DNA of 64,000 nucleotides from Kineosporiaceae bacterium (GTDB lineage: Bacteria; Actinomycetota; Actinomycetes; Actinomycetales; Kineosporiaceae), in contig JADJPO010000003.1 in NCBI GenBank assembly GCA_016713225.1, forward strand, positions 248,001 through 312,000. The letters are read 5' to 3'. Positions 8,714 through 17,616 of this stretch are shown here, piece after piece. The stretch's first letter is position 1. Every line of letters begins with the position of its first letter. The position numbers and the translations under genes were made by a program. The notes below the pieces were generated by a model. The model was not told the origin of the DNA. It was given only the letters and a program-made list of their open reading frames with translations, and ran no database searches.

Positions 8714-9192
8714 CGGGTACCCCAGTTGTAGTGCTGCTTGCGCAGTCTCAGGTAGACAAAGGTTTCGGTGGTGCGCACACCCGGCAGGCACCGGATGCGC
8801 TGGACCAGGACGTCGAGCAGGTGGTCGTCGTCCTCACAGACCACCTCGGCCAGCAGGTCGAACGAGCCGGCGGTGACCACGACGTAGGACACCTCGGACA
8901 GCTCGGCGAGCCGGTCGGCCACCGTGGTCATGTCGCCCTCGACCCGGACGCCGATCATCGCCTGGCGGTGGAAGCCGACCTGAAGCGGGTCGGTCACCGC
9001 CACGATCTGCATCACGCCGGACTCCAGCAGGCGTTGTACCCGCTGGCGCACGGCAGCCTCGGACAGGCCCACGGCCTTGCCGATCGCGGCATACGGACGA
9101 CGGCCGTCCTCCTGCAGCTGCTCGATGATCCGTTTGGAGATCTCGTCGAGCGGTGCCGCAGCGGGTGACGGTCGTTCTGCCCGGTTGCCCAT
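8710..9192 (-). CDS. Lrp/AsnC family transcriptional regulator
   Basis: The 160-residue protein has an N-terminal helix-turn-helix (about residues 16-62, with IGKAVGLSEAAVRQRVQRL as recognition region). A C-terminal RAM ligand-binding domain follows (about 70-150, with SYVVVTAGSFDLLAEVVCED). It is the first gene of a three-gene operon and is divergent from an aldehyde dehydrogenase. A 9-bp inverted repeat (9203-9211 and 9234-9242) starts 11 nt upstream of its start codon and is the likely binding site. It probably senses an amine or amino acid and controls both directions, as AsnC-type regulators often do. Confidence 0.88.
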   Translation of the reverse strand: MGNRAERPSPAAAPLDEISKRIIEQLQEDGRRPYAAIGKAVGLSEAAVRQRVQRLLESGVMQIVAVTDPLQVGFHRQAMIGVRVEGDMTTVADRLAELSEVSYVVVTAGSFDLLAEVVCEDDDHLLDVLVQRIRCLPGVRTTETFVYLRLRKQHYNWGTR

Positions 9193-9202
9193 CGCCAGAT
9201 CC

Positions 9203-9242
9203 TGACAACGGTCTGGTCATCTGGCAAGCGATTCCGTTGTCA
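9203..9242. promoter_or_regulatory. Inverted repeat, probable AsnC operator
   Basis: TGACAACGG at 9203-9211 is exactly complementary to CCGTTGTCA at 9234-9242, with 22 bp between. The site lies in the divergent gap between asnC and the aldehyde dehydrogenase gene, next to the asnC start, as expected for an autoregulatory site. Confidence 0.6.
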
Positions 9243-9355
9243 TAGCCGCCCTTCGTGTAGGGATTCCACGGCTGTCAGGCCTCTGCCCTGCCGATTTTGG
9301 CGTTCGGCGGCTAGAGTCTGGCGCACATCATGACCAGTTCCCGCGAGGAGAAGCC

Positions 9356-10807
9356 GTGAGCACGTCCGCCCCCAGGCAGCTGCGCAATTTTGTCGACGGT
9401 GAATACCGCGACCCGATCAGCGACGCCCGTAGCGACATCGTCGACCCGTCGACCGGTGCGGTCGTGGCCTCGGCGCCGGTCTCGTCGGCTGCCGATGTCG
9501 ACGCCGCCTACGCCGCGGCGTCCAAGGCCTTCGAGACGTGGCGCGACACCACGCCGAGCCAGCGGCAGCAGGCGCTGCTGAAGATCGCCGACGCGATCGA
9601 GGCCCGGGCCGAGGACTTCGTCAAGCTCGAGGCCGAGAACACCGGCAAGCCGCACGCGCTGACCACCAGCGAGGAAATCCCGCCGATGGTCGACCAGCTG
9701 CGCTTCTTCGCCGGCGCCGCCCGGGTGCTCGAGGGCCGTGCAGCGGGGGAGTACCTGGCCGGTCACACCTCGTGGATCCGGCGTGAGCCCATCGGCGTGA
9801 TCGGTCAGGTCACGCCGTGGAACTACCCGATGATGATGGCCGCCTGGAAGATCGGACCGGCGCTGGCCGCCGGCAACACCGTGGTGCTCAAGCCGAGCGA
9901 CACCACCCCCGAGACCACGCTGCTGCTGGCCGAGGTGATCAGCGAGTTCGTCCCCGCCGGCGTGCTCAACGTGATCACCGGTGACCGCGAGACCGGTCGG
10001 GCGCTGGTCGAGCACCCCACGCCGCAGATGGTGGCGATCACCGGCTCGGTGCGCGCGGGCATGCAGGTGGCCGAGTCGGCGTCGCGCGACGTCAAGCGGG
10101 TGCACCTCGAGCTCGGCGGCAAGGCGCCGGTCGTCATCTTCGACGACGCGGACGTCGCGGCGGCCGCCGAGGCGATCGCCGTCGCCGGCTACTTCAACGC
10201 CGGTCAGGACTGCACCGCCGCCACTCGGGTGATCGCCCAGGCCGGCGTGTACGAGGACTTCGTGGCCGCCCTGGCCGAGCAGGCCCGCGGTAGCAAGGTC
10301 GGCCTGCCGGACGACGAGGACGCCCTGTTCGGCCCGGTGAACAACGCCGGTCAGCTGGCCCGGGTCACCGGCTTCCTGGAGCGCTTGCCCGACCACGCCA
10401 CCATCAGCGCCGGTGGCAACCGGGTCACCGCGTTGGGTGATGGCTACTTCATCGAGCCGACCGTGGTCTCCGGCGTCCGCCAGGACGACGAGGTGATCCA
10501 GAACGAGATCTTCGGCCCGGTGATCACGGTGCAGACCTTCGCCGACGAGACCGAGGCCCTCGCGATGGCCAACGGCGTGCAGTACGCGCTGGCCTCCTCG
10601 GTGTGGACCAGCGACTTCGGCCGGGCCATGCGCATGTCGCGCTCGCTCGACTTCGGCTGCGTGTGGATCAACACCCACATCCCGCTCGTGGCCGAGATGC
10701 CGCACGGTGGCTTCAAGCACTCCGGCTACGGCAAGGACCTCTCGATGTACGGCCTCGAGGACTACACGCGCATCAAGCACGTGATGGCCAACTTCGGCAC
10801 CGCCTGA
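9356..10807 (+). CDS. Aldehyde dehydrogenase, gamma-aminobutyraldehyde type
   Basis: This is a 483-residue NAD(P)-dependent aldehyde dehydrogenase. The oxyanion asparagine N156 (TPWNYP), the general base E252 (LELGGKAPV) and the nucleophile C286 (NAGQDCTAATR) are all present. The GQDCTAATR signature and the C-terminal HSGYGKDLSMYGLEDYTRIKH segment are typical of PatD/YdcW-type aminobutyraldehyde dehydrogenases. The GTG at 9356 follows a GAGGAG ribosome binding site, and a TAGAGT -10 candidate lies at 9312-9317. It is divergent from the aminotransferase operon, so it would oxidise 4-aminobutanal from putrescine to GABA. A role on other omega-aminoaldehydes is possible. Confidence 0.85.
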   Translation: MSTSAPRQLRNFVDGEYRDPISDARSDIVDPSTGAVVASAPVSSAADVDAAYAAASKAFETWRDTTPSQRQQALLKIADAIEARAEDFVKLEAENTGKPHALTTSEEIPPMVDQLRFFAGAARVLEGRAAGEYLAGHTSWIRREPIGVIGQVTPWNYPMMMAAWKIGPALAAGNTVVLKPSDTTPETTLLLAEVISEFVPAGVLNVITGDRETGRALVEHPTPQMVAITGSVRAGMQVAESASRDVKRVHLELGGKAPVVIFDDADVAAAAEAIAVAGYFNAGQDCTAATRVIAQAGVYEDFVAALAEQARGSKVGLPDDEDALFGPVNNAGQLARVTGFLERLPDHATISAGGNRVTALGDGYFIEPTVVSGVRQDDEVIQNEIFGPVITVQTFADETEALAMANGVQYALASSVWTSDFGRAMRMSRSLDFGCVWINTHIPLVAEMPHGGFKHSGYGKDLSMYGLEDYTRIKHVMANFGTA

Positions 10808-10824
10808 GATCGGTGTCCCGCGAT

Positions 10825-10888
10825 TGATCATCGTCAGGCAGGGGTTCTGCCCCCGTCACGGGGGGAGAACCCCTGCCAACGGTGATCA
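10825..10888. terminator. Long hairpin with GATCA ends, between ALDH and MFS genes
   Basis: The perfect arms GGCAGGGGTTCT (10837-10848) and AGAACCCCTGCC (10866-10877) enclose a further CCCCC/GGGGG pairing. The stem extends outward, imperfectly, to TGATCA on both sides. No T-tract follows, as is usual in high-GC actinobacteria. It resembles the hairpins at 15498 and 20525. Confidence 0.7.
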
Positions 10889-10911
10889 CGGGTGAGAGCG
10901 GGGCCGGTAGG

Positions 10912-10917
10912 TAGGAT
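10912..10917 (+). promoter_or_regulatory. -10 box TAGGAT, leaderless promoter
   Basis: TAGGAT ends 6 nt before the ATG at 10924, and no ribosome binding site is present. This fixes the start of the MFS gene. Confidence 0.6.
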
Positions 10918-10923
10918 CGTCCG

Positions 10924-12330
10924 ATGACCCAAACCCCTGTGGCGGCGGGAGTCGGGTTCGGGTCCGAGCGTGGCCCGGTGCTGATCGCCCTGATGGTGAC
11001 CACCGGACTGATCGCGATCGATGCCACCATTCTGGCGACCGCGGTCCCCACGATCGTCGCCGACCTGGGCGACTTCGCCAGCTTCCCGTGGCTGTTCTCG
11101 ATCTACGTGCTGACCCAGGCCGTCAGCGTGCCGCTCTACAGCAAGGTCAGCGACACGGTGGGCCGCAAACCCGTGATCCTGGCCGGGATTGCGTTGTTCG
11201 TGCTGGGGTCGGCGCTGTGCGGACTGGCCACCTCGATGCCGGCGCTGATCGCGTTCCGGGCGGTGCAGGGGCTGGGGGCGGGCGCCGTCCAGCCGATGGC
11301 GATCACGATCATCGGCGACATCTACACCGTCGCCGAGCGGGCCACGGTGCAGGGGTACGTCGCCAGTGTCTGGGGGACGGCGTCCGTGCTCGGCCCGACG
11401 TTGGGGGGACTGTTCAGCGAGTACGCGGGCTGGCCGTGGATCTTCTTCGTCAACGTGCCGCTCGGCCTGGTGGCAGCGTGGTTGCTGCTGCGGCGCTTCC
11501 ACGAACACATCGAGCCTCGGCGCCACCGTCTCGACTGGCCCGGCGGCACGCTGCTGACCATCGGGCTGGCGCTGGTCATCCTCGCCACGCTCGAGGGAGG
11601 AACGGCCTGGGCGTGGCGTTCGTGGCAGAGCCTGGCGGCGTTCGGGGTCGGCGCCCTGGCGCTGCTCATCTTCGCTCGGGTGGAGCGCCGGGCGGCCGAG
11701 CCCGTGTTGCCGGTCTGGCTCTTCTCGCGACGGCTGTTGATCACCACCACGTTGGTCGGCTTCGGTGTCGGAGTGCTGATTCTGGGCGTCACCACCTATG
11801 TGCCGACCTTCCTGGAGGCCCGGCTCGGCCTGCGGCCGTTGGCCTCGGGCCTGACGCTGGCACCACTGCTGCTCGGCTGGCCCATCTCGGCCTCCCAGGC
11901 GGGACGGCTGTATCTGCGGTTCGGGTTCCGTCGCACCGTGATCATCGGCGGCACCCTCGCCGTGACCGGCGCGGTGGCCCTCGCCCTGGCGTCGGCGCAC
12001 CCCTCGGTGCCGGCCATCGGGGGTGCCTGCTTCGTGCTGGGGCTCGGCCTGGGTCTGGTGGCCACCCCGTCGCTGATCGCGGCTCAGTCGAGCGTGGAGT
12101 GGGCCGAGCGGGGCGTGGTCACCGGGGCCAACATGTTCGCCCGCTCGGCGGGCAGCGCGGTCGGGGTCGCCGTGCTCGGGGCGCTGGTCAACGGGGTCAT
12201 GGGCGGTGTCGCCGCGTCGCACGATCCGGCCCGGTTCGGCCTCGCCGCGACGGCCGCGTTCTGGGCTGTGGCCGGTGTGGCTGCCTTGATGGCGGTGGCC
12301 GGCTGGGCCATGCCGCGGCAGGAACGCTGA
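10924..12330 (+). CDS. MFS transporter, DHA2 (EmrB/QacA-like) family
   Basis: This is a 468-residue proton-coupled exporter. The loop between helices 2 and 3 carries the MFS signature SKVSDTVGRKPV. The VWGTASVLGPTLGGLFSEYAGWPWIFFVNVPLG segment, read as its two halves, is the motif C and following helix typical of drug/H+ antiporters with about 14 helices. Substrates of this family are mostly drugs, dyes or amphipathic cations. Its position inside the amine-catabolic island allows export of a toxic amine or aldehyde, but that is inference. It has its own leaderless promoter and is separated from the upstream gene by a strong hairpin. Confidence 0.85.
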   Translation: MTQTPVAAGVGFGSERGPVLIALMVTTGLIAIDATILATAVPTIVADLGDFASFPWLFSIYVLTQAVSVPLYSKVSDTVGRKPVILAGIALFVLGSALCGLATSMPALIAFRAVQGLGAGAVQPMAITIIGDIYTVAERATVQGYVASVWGTASVLGPTLGGLFSEYAGWPWIFFVNVPLGLVAAWLLLRRFHEHIEPRRHRLDWPGGTLLTIGLALVILATLEGGTAWAWRSWQSLAAFGVGALALLIFARVERRAAEPVLPVWLFSRRLLITTTLVGFGVGVLILGVTTYVPTFLEARLGLRPLASGLTLAPLLLGWPISASQAGRLYLRFGFRRTVIIGGTLAVTGAVALALASAHPSVPAIGGACFVLGLGLGLVATPSLIAAQSSVEWAERGVVTGANMFARSAGSAVGVAVLGALVNGVMGGVAASHDPARFGLAATAAFWAVAGVAALMAVAGWAMPRQER

Positions 12331-12353
12331 GGGTCGTGCTCGTCGGGCATCGG

Positions 12354-12377
12354 GAACGATCGATCAGCCCCTAGGGT
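12354..12377 (+). promoter_or_regulatory. GAACGATCG motif and -10 box TAGGGT
   Basis: GAACGATCGATC (12354-12365) lies just upstream of TAGGGT (12372-12377), about where -35 should be. The same core occurs three times upstream of gabD (18918-18959) and inverted upstream of mmsA (13891-13898). It may be a shared operator for the island. Confidence 0.4.
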
Positions 12378-12408
12378 GTGCTGCACCAGGTAGTGCGGGA
12401 GGTGTCGG

Positions 12409-13878
12409 ATGGGCAGCGCGTCGGCCGGTGGGCTGAGCGCGAACCTCGGCGACCGGGTGTCCGGTGCCGTGGACGAAGCGCTGGTGGACGAGGCGTTGGT
12501 GGGCGCGCGCGGCGTCCCGTTCTGGCTCGACACCGAGCTGCGACCCGACCGGCGAGCCCCGTTGGACGGCGACGCCTCGGTCGACCTGGCCATCGTCGGT
12601 GGCGGCTTCACCGGGCTGTGGGCCGCCGTCCTGGCCGCCGAGCAGTACCCGGCCTGGACCATCACCCTGCTCGACGGGGGCGACCTCGGCTGGGCGGCCA
12701 GCGGCCGCAACGGCGGGTTCTGCTCCTCCAGCCTGACCCACGGCCTGGGCAACGGCCTGTCCCGCTGGCCCGACGAGCTGGCCACCCTCGAACGGATGGG
12801 CCTCGAGAACCTCGACGCCATCGAGCAGACGATCGCCGATCACGGCATCGACTGTTCGTTCAGCCGCGCCGGTGAGGTCTCCATGGCCGTGGCCGAGTGG
12901 CAACTGGCCGAGCTGACCGAGCTGCACCAGGCCGCCGTCGAGGCCGGCGTGGGCGAACACCTCGACCTGCTGGACGCCGACGCCGCCCGCGCCCTGGTCG
13001 ACTCACCGACCTATCTGGGTGGGCTGCGCGACACCCGGGGCACGGCGACGCTCGACCCTGCCGGGCTGGTGTGGGGCCTGGCCGAGGTGGCCGAGCGGGC
13101 CGGCGTCCGGATTCACGAGCGGTCGCGGGTGCTGGCGCTGGCCGACCAGGGTGACCGGGTGAGGCTCGAGACGGCCACCGGGGTGGTGCACGCCCGCCGG
13201 GTGGTGCTGGCCACCAACGCCTTCCCCTCCCTGCTGCACCGGGTGCGGCCCTACGTGGTGCCGGTCTGGGATCACGTCCTGGCCACCGAGCCCTTGAGCG
13301 CCGAGCAGCGCGCCGCCATCGGGTGGGCCGGCGGCGAGGGGCTGAGCGATGCCGGTAACCAGTTCCACTACTACCGGCTGACCGCGGACGGCCGGATCAT
13401 CTGGGGCGGCTACGACGCGCTGTACTACTTCGGTGGTGACCTGTCCGGGCGGCGGATGCGCAACCAGGCCACCGAACGGCTGCTGGTGCAGCACCTGTAC
13501 GAGACCTTCCCGCAGCTCGAGGGGCTGCGGATCAGCCACACCTGGGGTGGCGCGATCGACACCTGCACCCGGTTCACCGCGTTCTGGCAACGCGCCTGCG
13601 ACACCAAGGTGTGCGCCGTCCAGGGCTATACCGGGCTGGGCGTGGGGGCGAGCCGGTTCGCTGCCCAGGTGGCCCTGGAACTCCTCGACCGCCGGGACAC
13701 CCCCCGGACCCGACTCGAGATGGTGCGTTCGCGGCCGCTGCCGTTCCCGCCCGAACCGTTCCGGTGGGCCGGCATCGAACTGACCCGGCGCTCGATCGCC
13801 GCGGCCGATGCCGGCCAGGGACGGCGCAACGTGTGGTTGCGCACGCTCGACCGGCTCGGGTTGGGGTTCGACTCCTGA
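12409..13878 (+). CDS. FAD-dependent oxidoreductase (DAO family, PuuB-like)
   Basis: The 489-residue protein has a dinucleotide-binding motif AIVGGGFTGLW (about residues 61-71) and the ASGRNGGF signature at about 96-103. It therefore belongs to the same PuuB-like amine oxidase group as the protein at 5871-7313, although the two are divergent in sequence. A C-terminal QGYTGLGVGASRFAAQ segment contacts the FAD. The ATG at 12409 has a GGGAGG ribosome binding site. The first 35 or so residues precede the conserved FWL start of the domain and are variable. It probably oxidises a second amine or an N-methylated amino acid. The substrate is not known. Confidence 0.8.
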   Translation: MGSASAGGLSANLGDRVSGAVDEALVDEALVGARGVPFWLDTELRPDRRAPLDGDASVDLAIVGGGFTGLWAAVLAAEQYPAWTITLLDGGDLGWAASGRNGGFCSSSLTHGLGNGLSRWPDELATLERMGLENLDAIEQTIADHGIDCSFSRAGEVSMAVAEWQLAELTELHQAAVEAGVGEHLDLLDADAARALVDSPTYLGGLRDTRGTATLDPAGLVWGLAEVAERAGVRIHERSRVLALADQGDRVRLETATGVVHARRVVLATNAFPSLLHRVRPYVVPVWDHVLATEPLSAEQRAAIGWAGGEGLSDAGNQFHYYRLTADGRIIWGGYDALYYFGGDLSGRRMRNQATERLLVQHLYETFPQLEGLRISHTWGGAIDTCTRFTAFWQRACDTKVCAVQGYTGLGVGASRFAAQVALELLDRRDTPRTRLEMVRSRPLPFPPEPFRWAGIELTRRSIAAADAGQGRRNVWLRTLDRLGLGFDS

Positions 13879-13890
13879 GGTTGTTCTCGA

Positions 13891-13928
13891 GATCGTTCGA
13901 GATCAATTGGTGAGTTTGTCTTTACAAA
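13891..13928. promoter_or_regulatory. Candidate operators upstream of mmsA
   Basis: GATCGTTC at 13891-13898 is the reverse complement of the GAACGATC motif found before two other genes of the island. TTTGT (13915-13919) and ACAAA (13924-13928) form a short inverted repeat nearer the start. No convincing ribosome binding site precedes the ATG at 13955. Confidence 0.35.
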
Positions 13929-13954
13929 GTCTCCAGAATTGGCACACTAGTGCC

Positions 13955-15463
13955 ATGACTTCGACCCCCTCCCTGCGCGAGATCGTCCACTTCGTCGACG
14001 GCAAACCGTTCGCCGGTTCCGGCGAGCGCACCGGCCCGGTCTTCAACCCCGCCACGGGGGAGCAGCAGGCGCAGGTGCGTCTGGCCAGCGCCGCCGATGT
14101 CAACCAGGTCGTCGCCTCGGCCACGGCCGCTGCCGCCGCGTGGCGGACGTCGTCCCTGTCGACCCGCGCCAAGGTGCTCTTCGCCGCTCGCGAGCTGATC
14201 TCCCAGCGTGCGTCCGAGATCGCGGCGGCCATCACCGCCGAGCACGGCAAGGTGCTCTCGGACGCCGCGGGCGAGGTGCAGCGCGGCCTCGAGATCGTCG
14301 AGTTCGCGTGCGGTATCCCGCACCTGCTCAAGGGCGGCTTCAGTGAGGGCGTGTCGTCCGGGGTCGACGTCTACTCGATCCGTCAGCCGCTCGGCGTCAC
14401 CGCGGTCATCTCGCCGTTCAACTTCCCCTCGATGGTGCCGCTGTGGTTCATCCCGATCTCGGTGGCCTGCGGCAACGCCGTGGTGCTCAAGCCGAGTGAG
14501 AAGGACCCGACCGCGGCGCTGCTGATCGCCCAGGCCTTCGCGGACGCCGGGCTGCCGCCGGGTGTGCTCAACGTCGTCCACGGCGACAAGGAGGCGGTCG
14601 ACACGCTGCTGACCCACCCCGACATCTCGTCGGTCTCGTTCGTGGGCTCCACGCCGATCGCCACGTACGTCTACGAGACCGGCACTCGGCACGGCAAGCG
14701 GGTGCAGGCGCTCGGTGGCGCCAAGAACCACATGATCGTGCTGCCTGACGCCGACCTCGACCTGGCCGCCGACGCCGCGGTGAACGCCGGGTACGGCTCG
14801 GCCGGCGAGCGGTGCATGGCCATCTCGGCGCTGATCGCCGTCGATCCGGTCGGTGACCCGCTGATCGCCAAGATCAAGGAGCGGATCGCCACGCTGCGCA
14901 CCGGTGACGGGACCCGCAACGTCGACATGGGTCCGCTGGTCACCCGTGAGCACCGTGACAAGGTCGCCTCCTACGTCGGCGCAGGCGCCGAGGCAGGGGC
15001 CACCGTCGAGGTCGACGGGCGCCAGGCGAGCTTCGACGCCGACGGTGAGGGCTTCTTCCTCGGCCCCACCCTGATCGACAACGTCACTCCGTCGATGTCG
15101 GTGTACACCGACGAGATCTTCGGCCCGGTGCTGTCGGTCGTCCGGGTGCCGAGCTACGAGGCGGCCATGGAACTGGTCAACTCGAACCCGTACGGCAACG
15201 GCACCGCGATCTTCACCAACGACGGCGGCGCCGCCCGGCGGTTCCAGTACGAGGTCGAGGTCGGCATGGTCGGCATCAACGTGCCGATCCCGGTGCCGAT
15301 GGCCTACTACTCCTTCGGTGGCTGGAAGAACTCGCTGTTCGGTGACAGCCACGCCCACGGCATGGAGGGCGTGCACTTCTTCACCCGCGGCAAGGTCGTG
15401 ACGTCCCGTTGGCTCGACCCGAGCCACGGCGGCATCAACCTGGGCTTCCCGCAGCACACCTGA
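13955..15463 (+). CDS. mmsA: CoA-acylating methylmalonate-semialdehyde dehydrogenase
   Basis: The 502-residue protein belongs to the aldehyde dehydrogenase superfamily but shows QALGGAKNHMIVLPDAD (251-267) where ordinary members have the ELGG general-base motif. This replacement is diagnostic of the CoA-dependent methylmalonate/malonate semialdehyde dehydrogenases (MmsA/IolA), which release propionyl-CoA or acetyl-CoA. The nucleophile C287 lies in GSAGERCMAISA and the oxyanion asparagine in SPFNFP. It would drain valine, beta-alanine or inositol breakdown into acyl-CoA. No inositol genes are nearby, so a link to beta-alanine or valine is more likely. The longer frame from 13808 is not needed: homologues begin near the ATG at 13955. 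Confidence 0.88.
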   Translation: MTSTPSLREIVHFVDGKPFAGSGERTGPVFNPATGEQQAQVRLASAADVNQVVASATAAAAAWRTSSLSTRAKVLFAARELISQRASEIAAAITAEHGKVLSDAAGEVQRGLEIVEFACGIPHLLKGGFSEGVSSGVDVYSIRQPLGVTAVISPFNFPSMVPLWFIPISVACGNAVVLKPSEKDPTAALLIAQAFADAGLPPGVLNVVHGDKEAVDTLLTHPDISSVSFVGSTPIATYVYETGTRHGKRVQALGGAKNHMIVLPDADLDLAADAAVNAGYGSAGERCMAISALIAVDPVGDPLIAKIKERIATLRTGDGTRNVDMGPLVTREHRDKVASYVGAGAEAGATVEVDGRQASFDADGEGFFLGPTLIDNVTPSMSVYTDEIFGPVLSVVRVPSYEAAMELVNSNPYGNGTAIFTNDGGAARRFQYEVEVGMVGINVPIPVPMAYYSFGGWKNSLFGDSHAHGMEGVHFFTRGKVVTSRWLDPSHGGINLGFPQHT

Positions 15464-15497
15464 TCGACGGCGCACCCCGCGATCTGCCGCTTCCCCT

Positions 15498-15566
15498 CAT
15501 GATCACCGTTAGATCGCAGTTTGCTCCGGTCCAGAAGGAGGAAACTGCGATCTAACGGTGATCATG
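15498..15566. terminator. 25-bp perfect inverted repeat with 19-nt loop
   Basis: The arm at 15498-15522 (CATGATCACCGTTAGATCGC and five more bases) is exactly complementary to 15542-15566. It lies 35 bp past the mmsA stop in a convergent gap and probably terminates mmsA. It belongs with the other GATCA-ended hairpins of this window. Confidence 0.75.
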
Positions 15567-15649
15567 GATGATGGCTCAGGGGTTGGGTGGGTTGGGCTCG
15601 TCCGGGCGGCGTGACGGGTGCGGCACGCGACTCGCGGCCCACACGACGT

Positions 15650-15680
15650 GGCGGCCCACCCCTGACTGGGGAGGGCCGCC
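15650..15680 (-). terminator. Hairpin downstream of APC permease gene
   Basis: GGCGGCCC (15650-15657) pairs with GGGCCGCC (15673-15680), with additional CCCC/GGGG pairing inside. It lies 17 bp beyond the permease stop on the minus strand. Confidence 0.65.
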
Positions 15681-15696
15681 ACTGGTGTCGGGCTGA

Positions 15697-17454
15697 CTAC
15701 TTCTCGGGCTCGGGCGTGACCTCGTGGTGCGTGGTCAGGTCGGCCACGTGCTCGCCCTTGGGCAGGTTCGACAGGTCGGGCGCGATGATCAGCTCGGGCA
15801 GACCCGAGTCGGGCAGTCGCCGCGAGTGGACGTCGGTTCCCGCTCCCGCGATACCGGCGAGCACCAGGTCGTGCGAGCCGCGCTTCGGCAGGGTTTCACC
15901 GCGGAAGAACGCCGGGGCGCTGAGCCACTGCATGACCATGGCCACGGCGCCGAGCGCCAGCGCGAGCAACCCCACGACTCCCACGGCGCCCTGGCCGAAG
16001 ATGGTGATGTTGTTGCCGTCGTCATCGGTCAGCCAGTCCGGCAGCAAGAACTGCTGCAGGCCATAGCCGAAGGTGGCCAGCATGATCAGGCCGCCTGAGA
16101 GCGGGATCAGGACCTGCATCACCAGGTCACGGCCGCCCTTGGCGGCGTTCTTGCGGTAGAACCAGGCGCAGGCAAAGCCGGTGAGCCCGTAGTAAAACGC
16201 GATCATCAGGCCGATGGAGCCGATCAGTGCGGTCAGCAGGTTGGGGCTGACCAGGGTGAACAGCAGGTAGAACACGGCCGAGATGATGCCCATGCCGATG
16301 GTCGACCAGGTGGGGGTCAGGTACTTCGGGTGCACGTTGGCGAAGCGCTCCGGCAGCGCCTTGAACACGCCCATGGACAGCGCGGTGCGCGCGGTCGGCA
16401 GGATCGTGGTCTGGGTGGAGGCCGAAGCCGAGGTGAGGATCGAGGCAGCCAGCAGGATCAGGCCGAGCTTGCCCAGGGTGCTGTCCCCGAAGAGAGTCTC
16501 GCCCACAGCCCCGAACACGTCGTCGGCATTGTCCGCGTTGCCGAGCCCGATTCCGTCGGTGCCGACTCCGGCGAAGGCGATGGCGGCGATGGAGACCATG
16601 GCGTACGTGCCGAGCAGCAGGATCGTCGAGATGACCGCGGCGCGACCGGGGGTCTTACCAGGGTCGTCGCTCTCCTCGTTGCAGGCGACGGCGGTGTCCC
16701 AGCCCCAGTAGATGAAGAACGTCGTCAACAGTGCGGGGGCGATCACGTCGCCGAAACCCAGCCCGCCCGGCCACAGCCACGACAGACTCGGGGTCAGCGA
16801 GTACGACTCGGCGTTGCCGCTGTAGACCTTGGTCAGCGCCACGATCGCGAAGATGATCAGCACGACGACCTCGATGGCCAGGAGGCCATACTGCAACCGG
16901 GCACTGACCTCGATGCCGCGGTAGCAGATGTAGGTCATCAGCGCGATCCAGATCAGGCCCGCGACCGTCGACCAGAAGGTGCTGTCGGCCAGGTCGGCGA
17001 CGCCGGACCAATCCTGCCCGAACAACGCCCCCACCTCACCGGTGAAGGTGAACGAGTAGGCGCCGGCGACCTGGGCCAGGTTAGCCATCACGATCACGTC
17101 GGCGGCGATGATTCCCCAGCCGCCCAGCCAGCCGGTGATCGGGCCGAAGGCCCGGCTCGCCCAGGTGAATGTGGTGCCACAGTCCGGCTCGGCCTTGTTC
17201 AGCTCCTGGTAGGCGATCGCGATGAAGTACATCGGGATGAACGCCAGCATGAAGACGGCCGGCGCCTTGGTGCCGGCGAGCAGTGAGCCACCCGCGGCCA
17301 CCACGAAGCCGAGGCTGGCCGCCAGGCTGTATGCGGGGGCCGTGGAGGCCATTCCGACCACCACGCTGGAGAGCAGGCCGAGGGCACCACCCTTCAGCCC
17401 CTTGTCGCCGGCGACCTCGGGGAAACCGATGGGTGCCGCGGTATCACTGCTCAT
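15697..17454 (-). CDS. APC-family amino acid/polyamine permease
   Basis: The 585-residue protein has about 12-14 hydrophobic segments. The N-terminal signature GLLSSVVVGMASTAPAYSLA matches the first helix of the APC superfamily, and PDCGTTFTWASRAFGPITGW matches the conserved helix 3 region. The tail after about residue 520 is hydrophilic. It probably imports the amine or amino acid used by the surrounding enzymes, driven by a cation gradient. The ATG at 17454 has a GAGGAG ribosome binding site 8 nt upstream. It is divergent from the saccharopine-dehydrogenase-like gene and convergent with mmsA. Confidence 0.85.
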   Translation of the reverse strand: MSSDTAAPIGFPEVAGDKGLKGGALGLLSSVVVGMASTAPAYSLAASLGFVVAAGGSLLAGTKAPAVFMLAFIPMYFIAIAYQELNKAEPDCGTTFTWASRAFGPITGWLGGWGIIAADVIVMANLAQVAGAYSFTFTGEVGALFGQDWSGVADLADSTFWSTVAGLIWIALMTYICYRGIEVSARLQYGLLAIEVVVLIIFAIVALTKVYSGNAESYSLTPSLSWLWPGGLGFGDVIAPALLTTFFIYWGWDTAVACNEESDDPGKTPGRAAVISTILLLGTYAMVSIAAIAFAGVGTDGIGLGNADNADDVFGAVGETLFGDSTLGKLGLILLAASILTSASASTQTTILPTARTALSMGVFKALPERFANVHPKYLTPTWSTIGMGIISAVFYLLFTLVSPNLLTALIGSIGLMIAFYYGLTGFACAWFYRKNAAKGGRDLVMQVLIPLSGGLIMLATFGYGLQQFLLPDWLTDDDGNNITIFGQGAVGVVGLLALALGAVAMVMQWLSAPAFFRGETLPKRGSHDLVLAGIAGAGTDVHSRRLPDSGLPELIIAPDLSNLPKGEHVADLTTHHEVTPEPEK

Positions 17455-17616
17455 GTACTCGCTCCTCTGAGCCTCCGCGTCGCGGCGGAGGGTGGACAGG
17501 GTCGTTCGCGGAACAATGACACCTTCGATATCTACTGTCTAGGGGCGTTTCTGTTACGGATTCGTTTCCGCGCTCCTAGGATCACAGCAGGTTTCGGGTG
17601 TCGAAAGGTTGAGACG

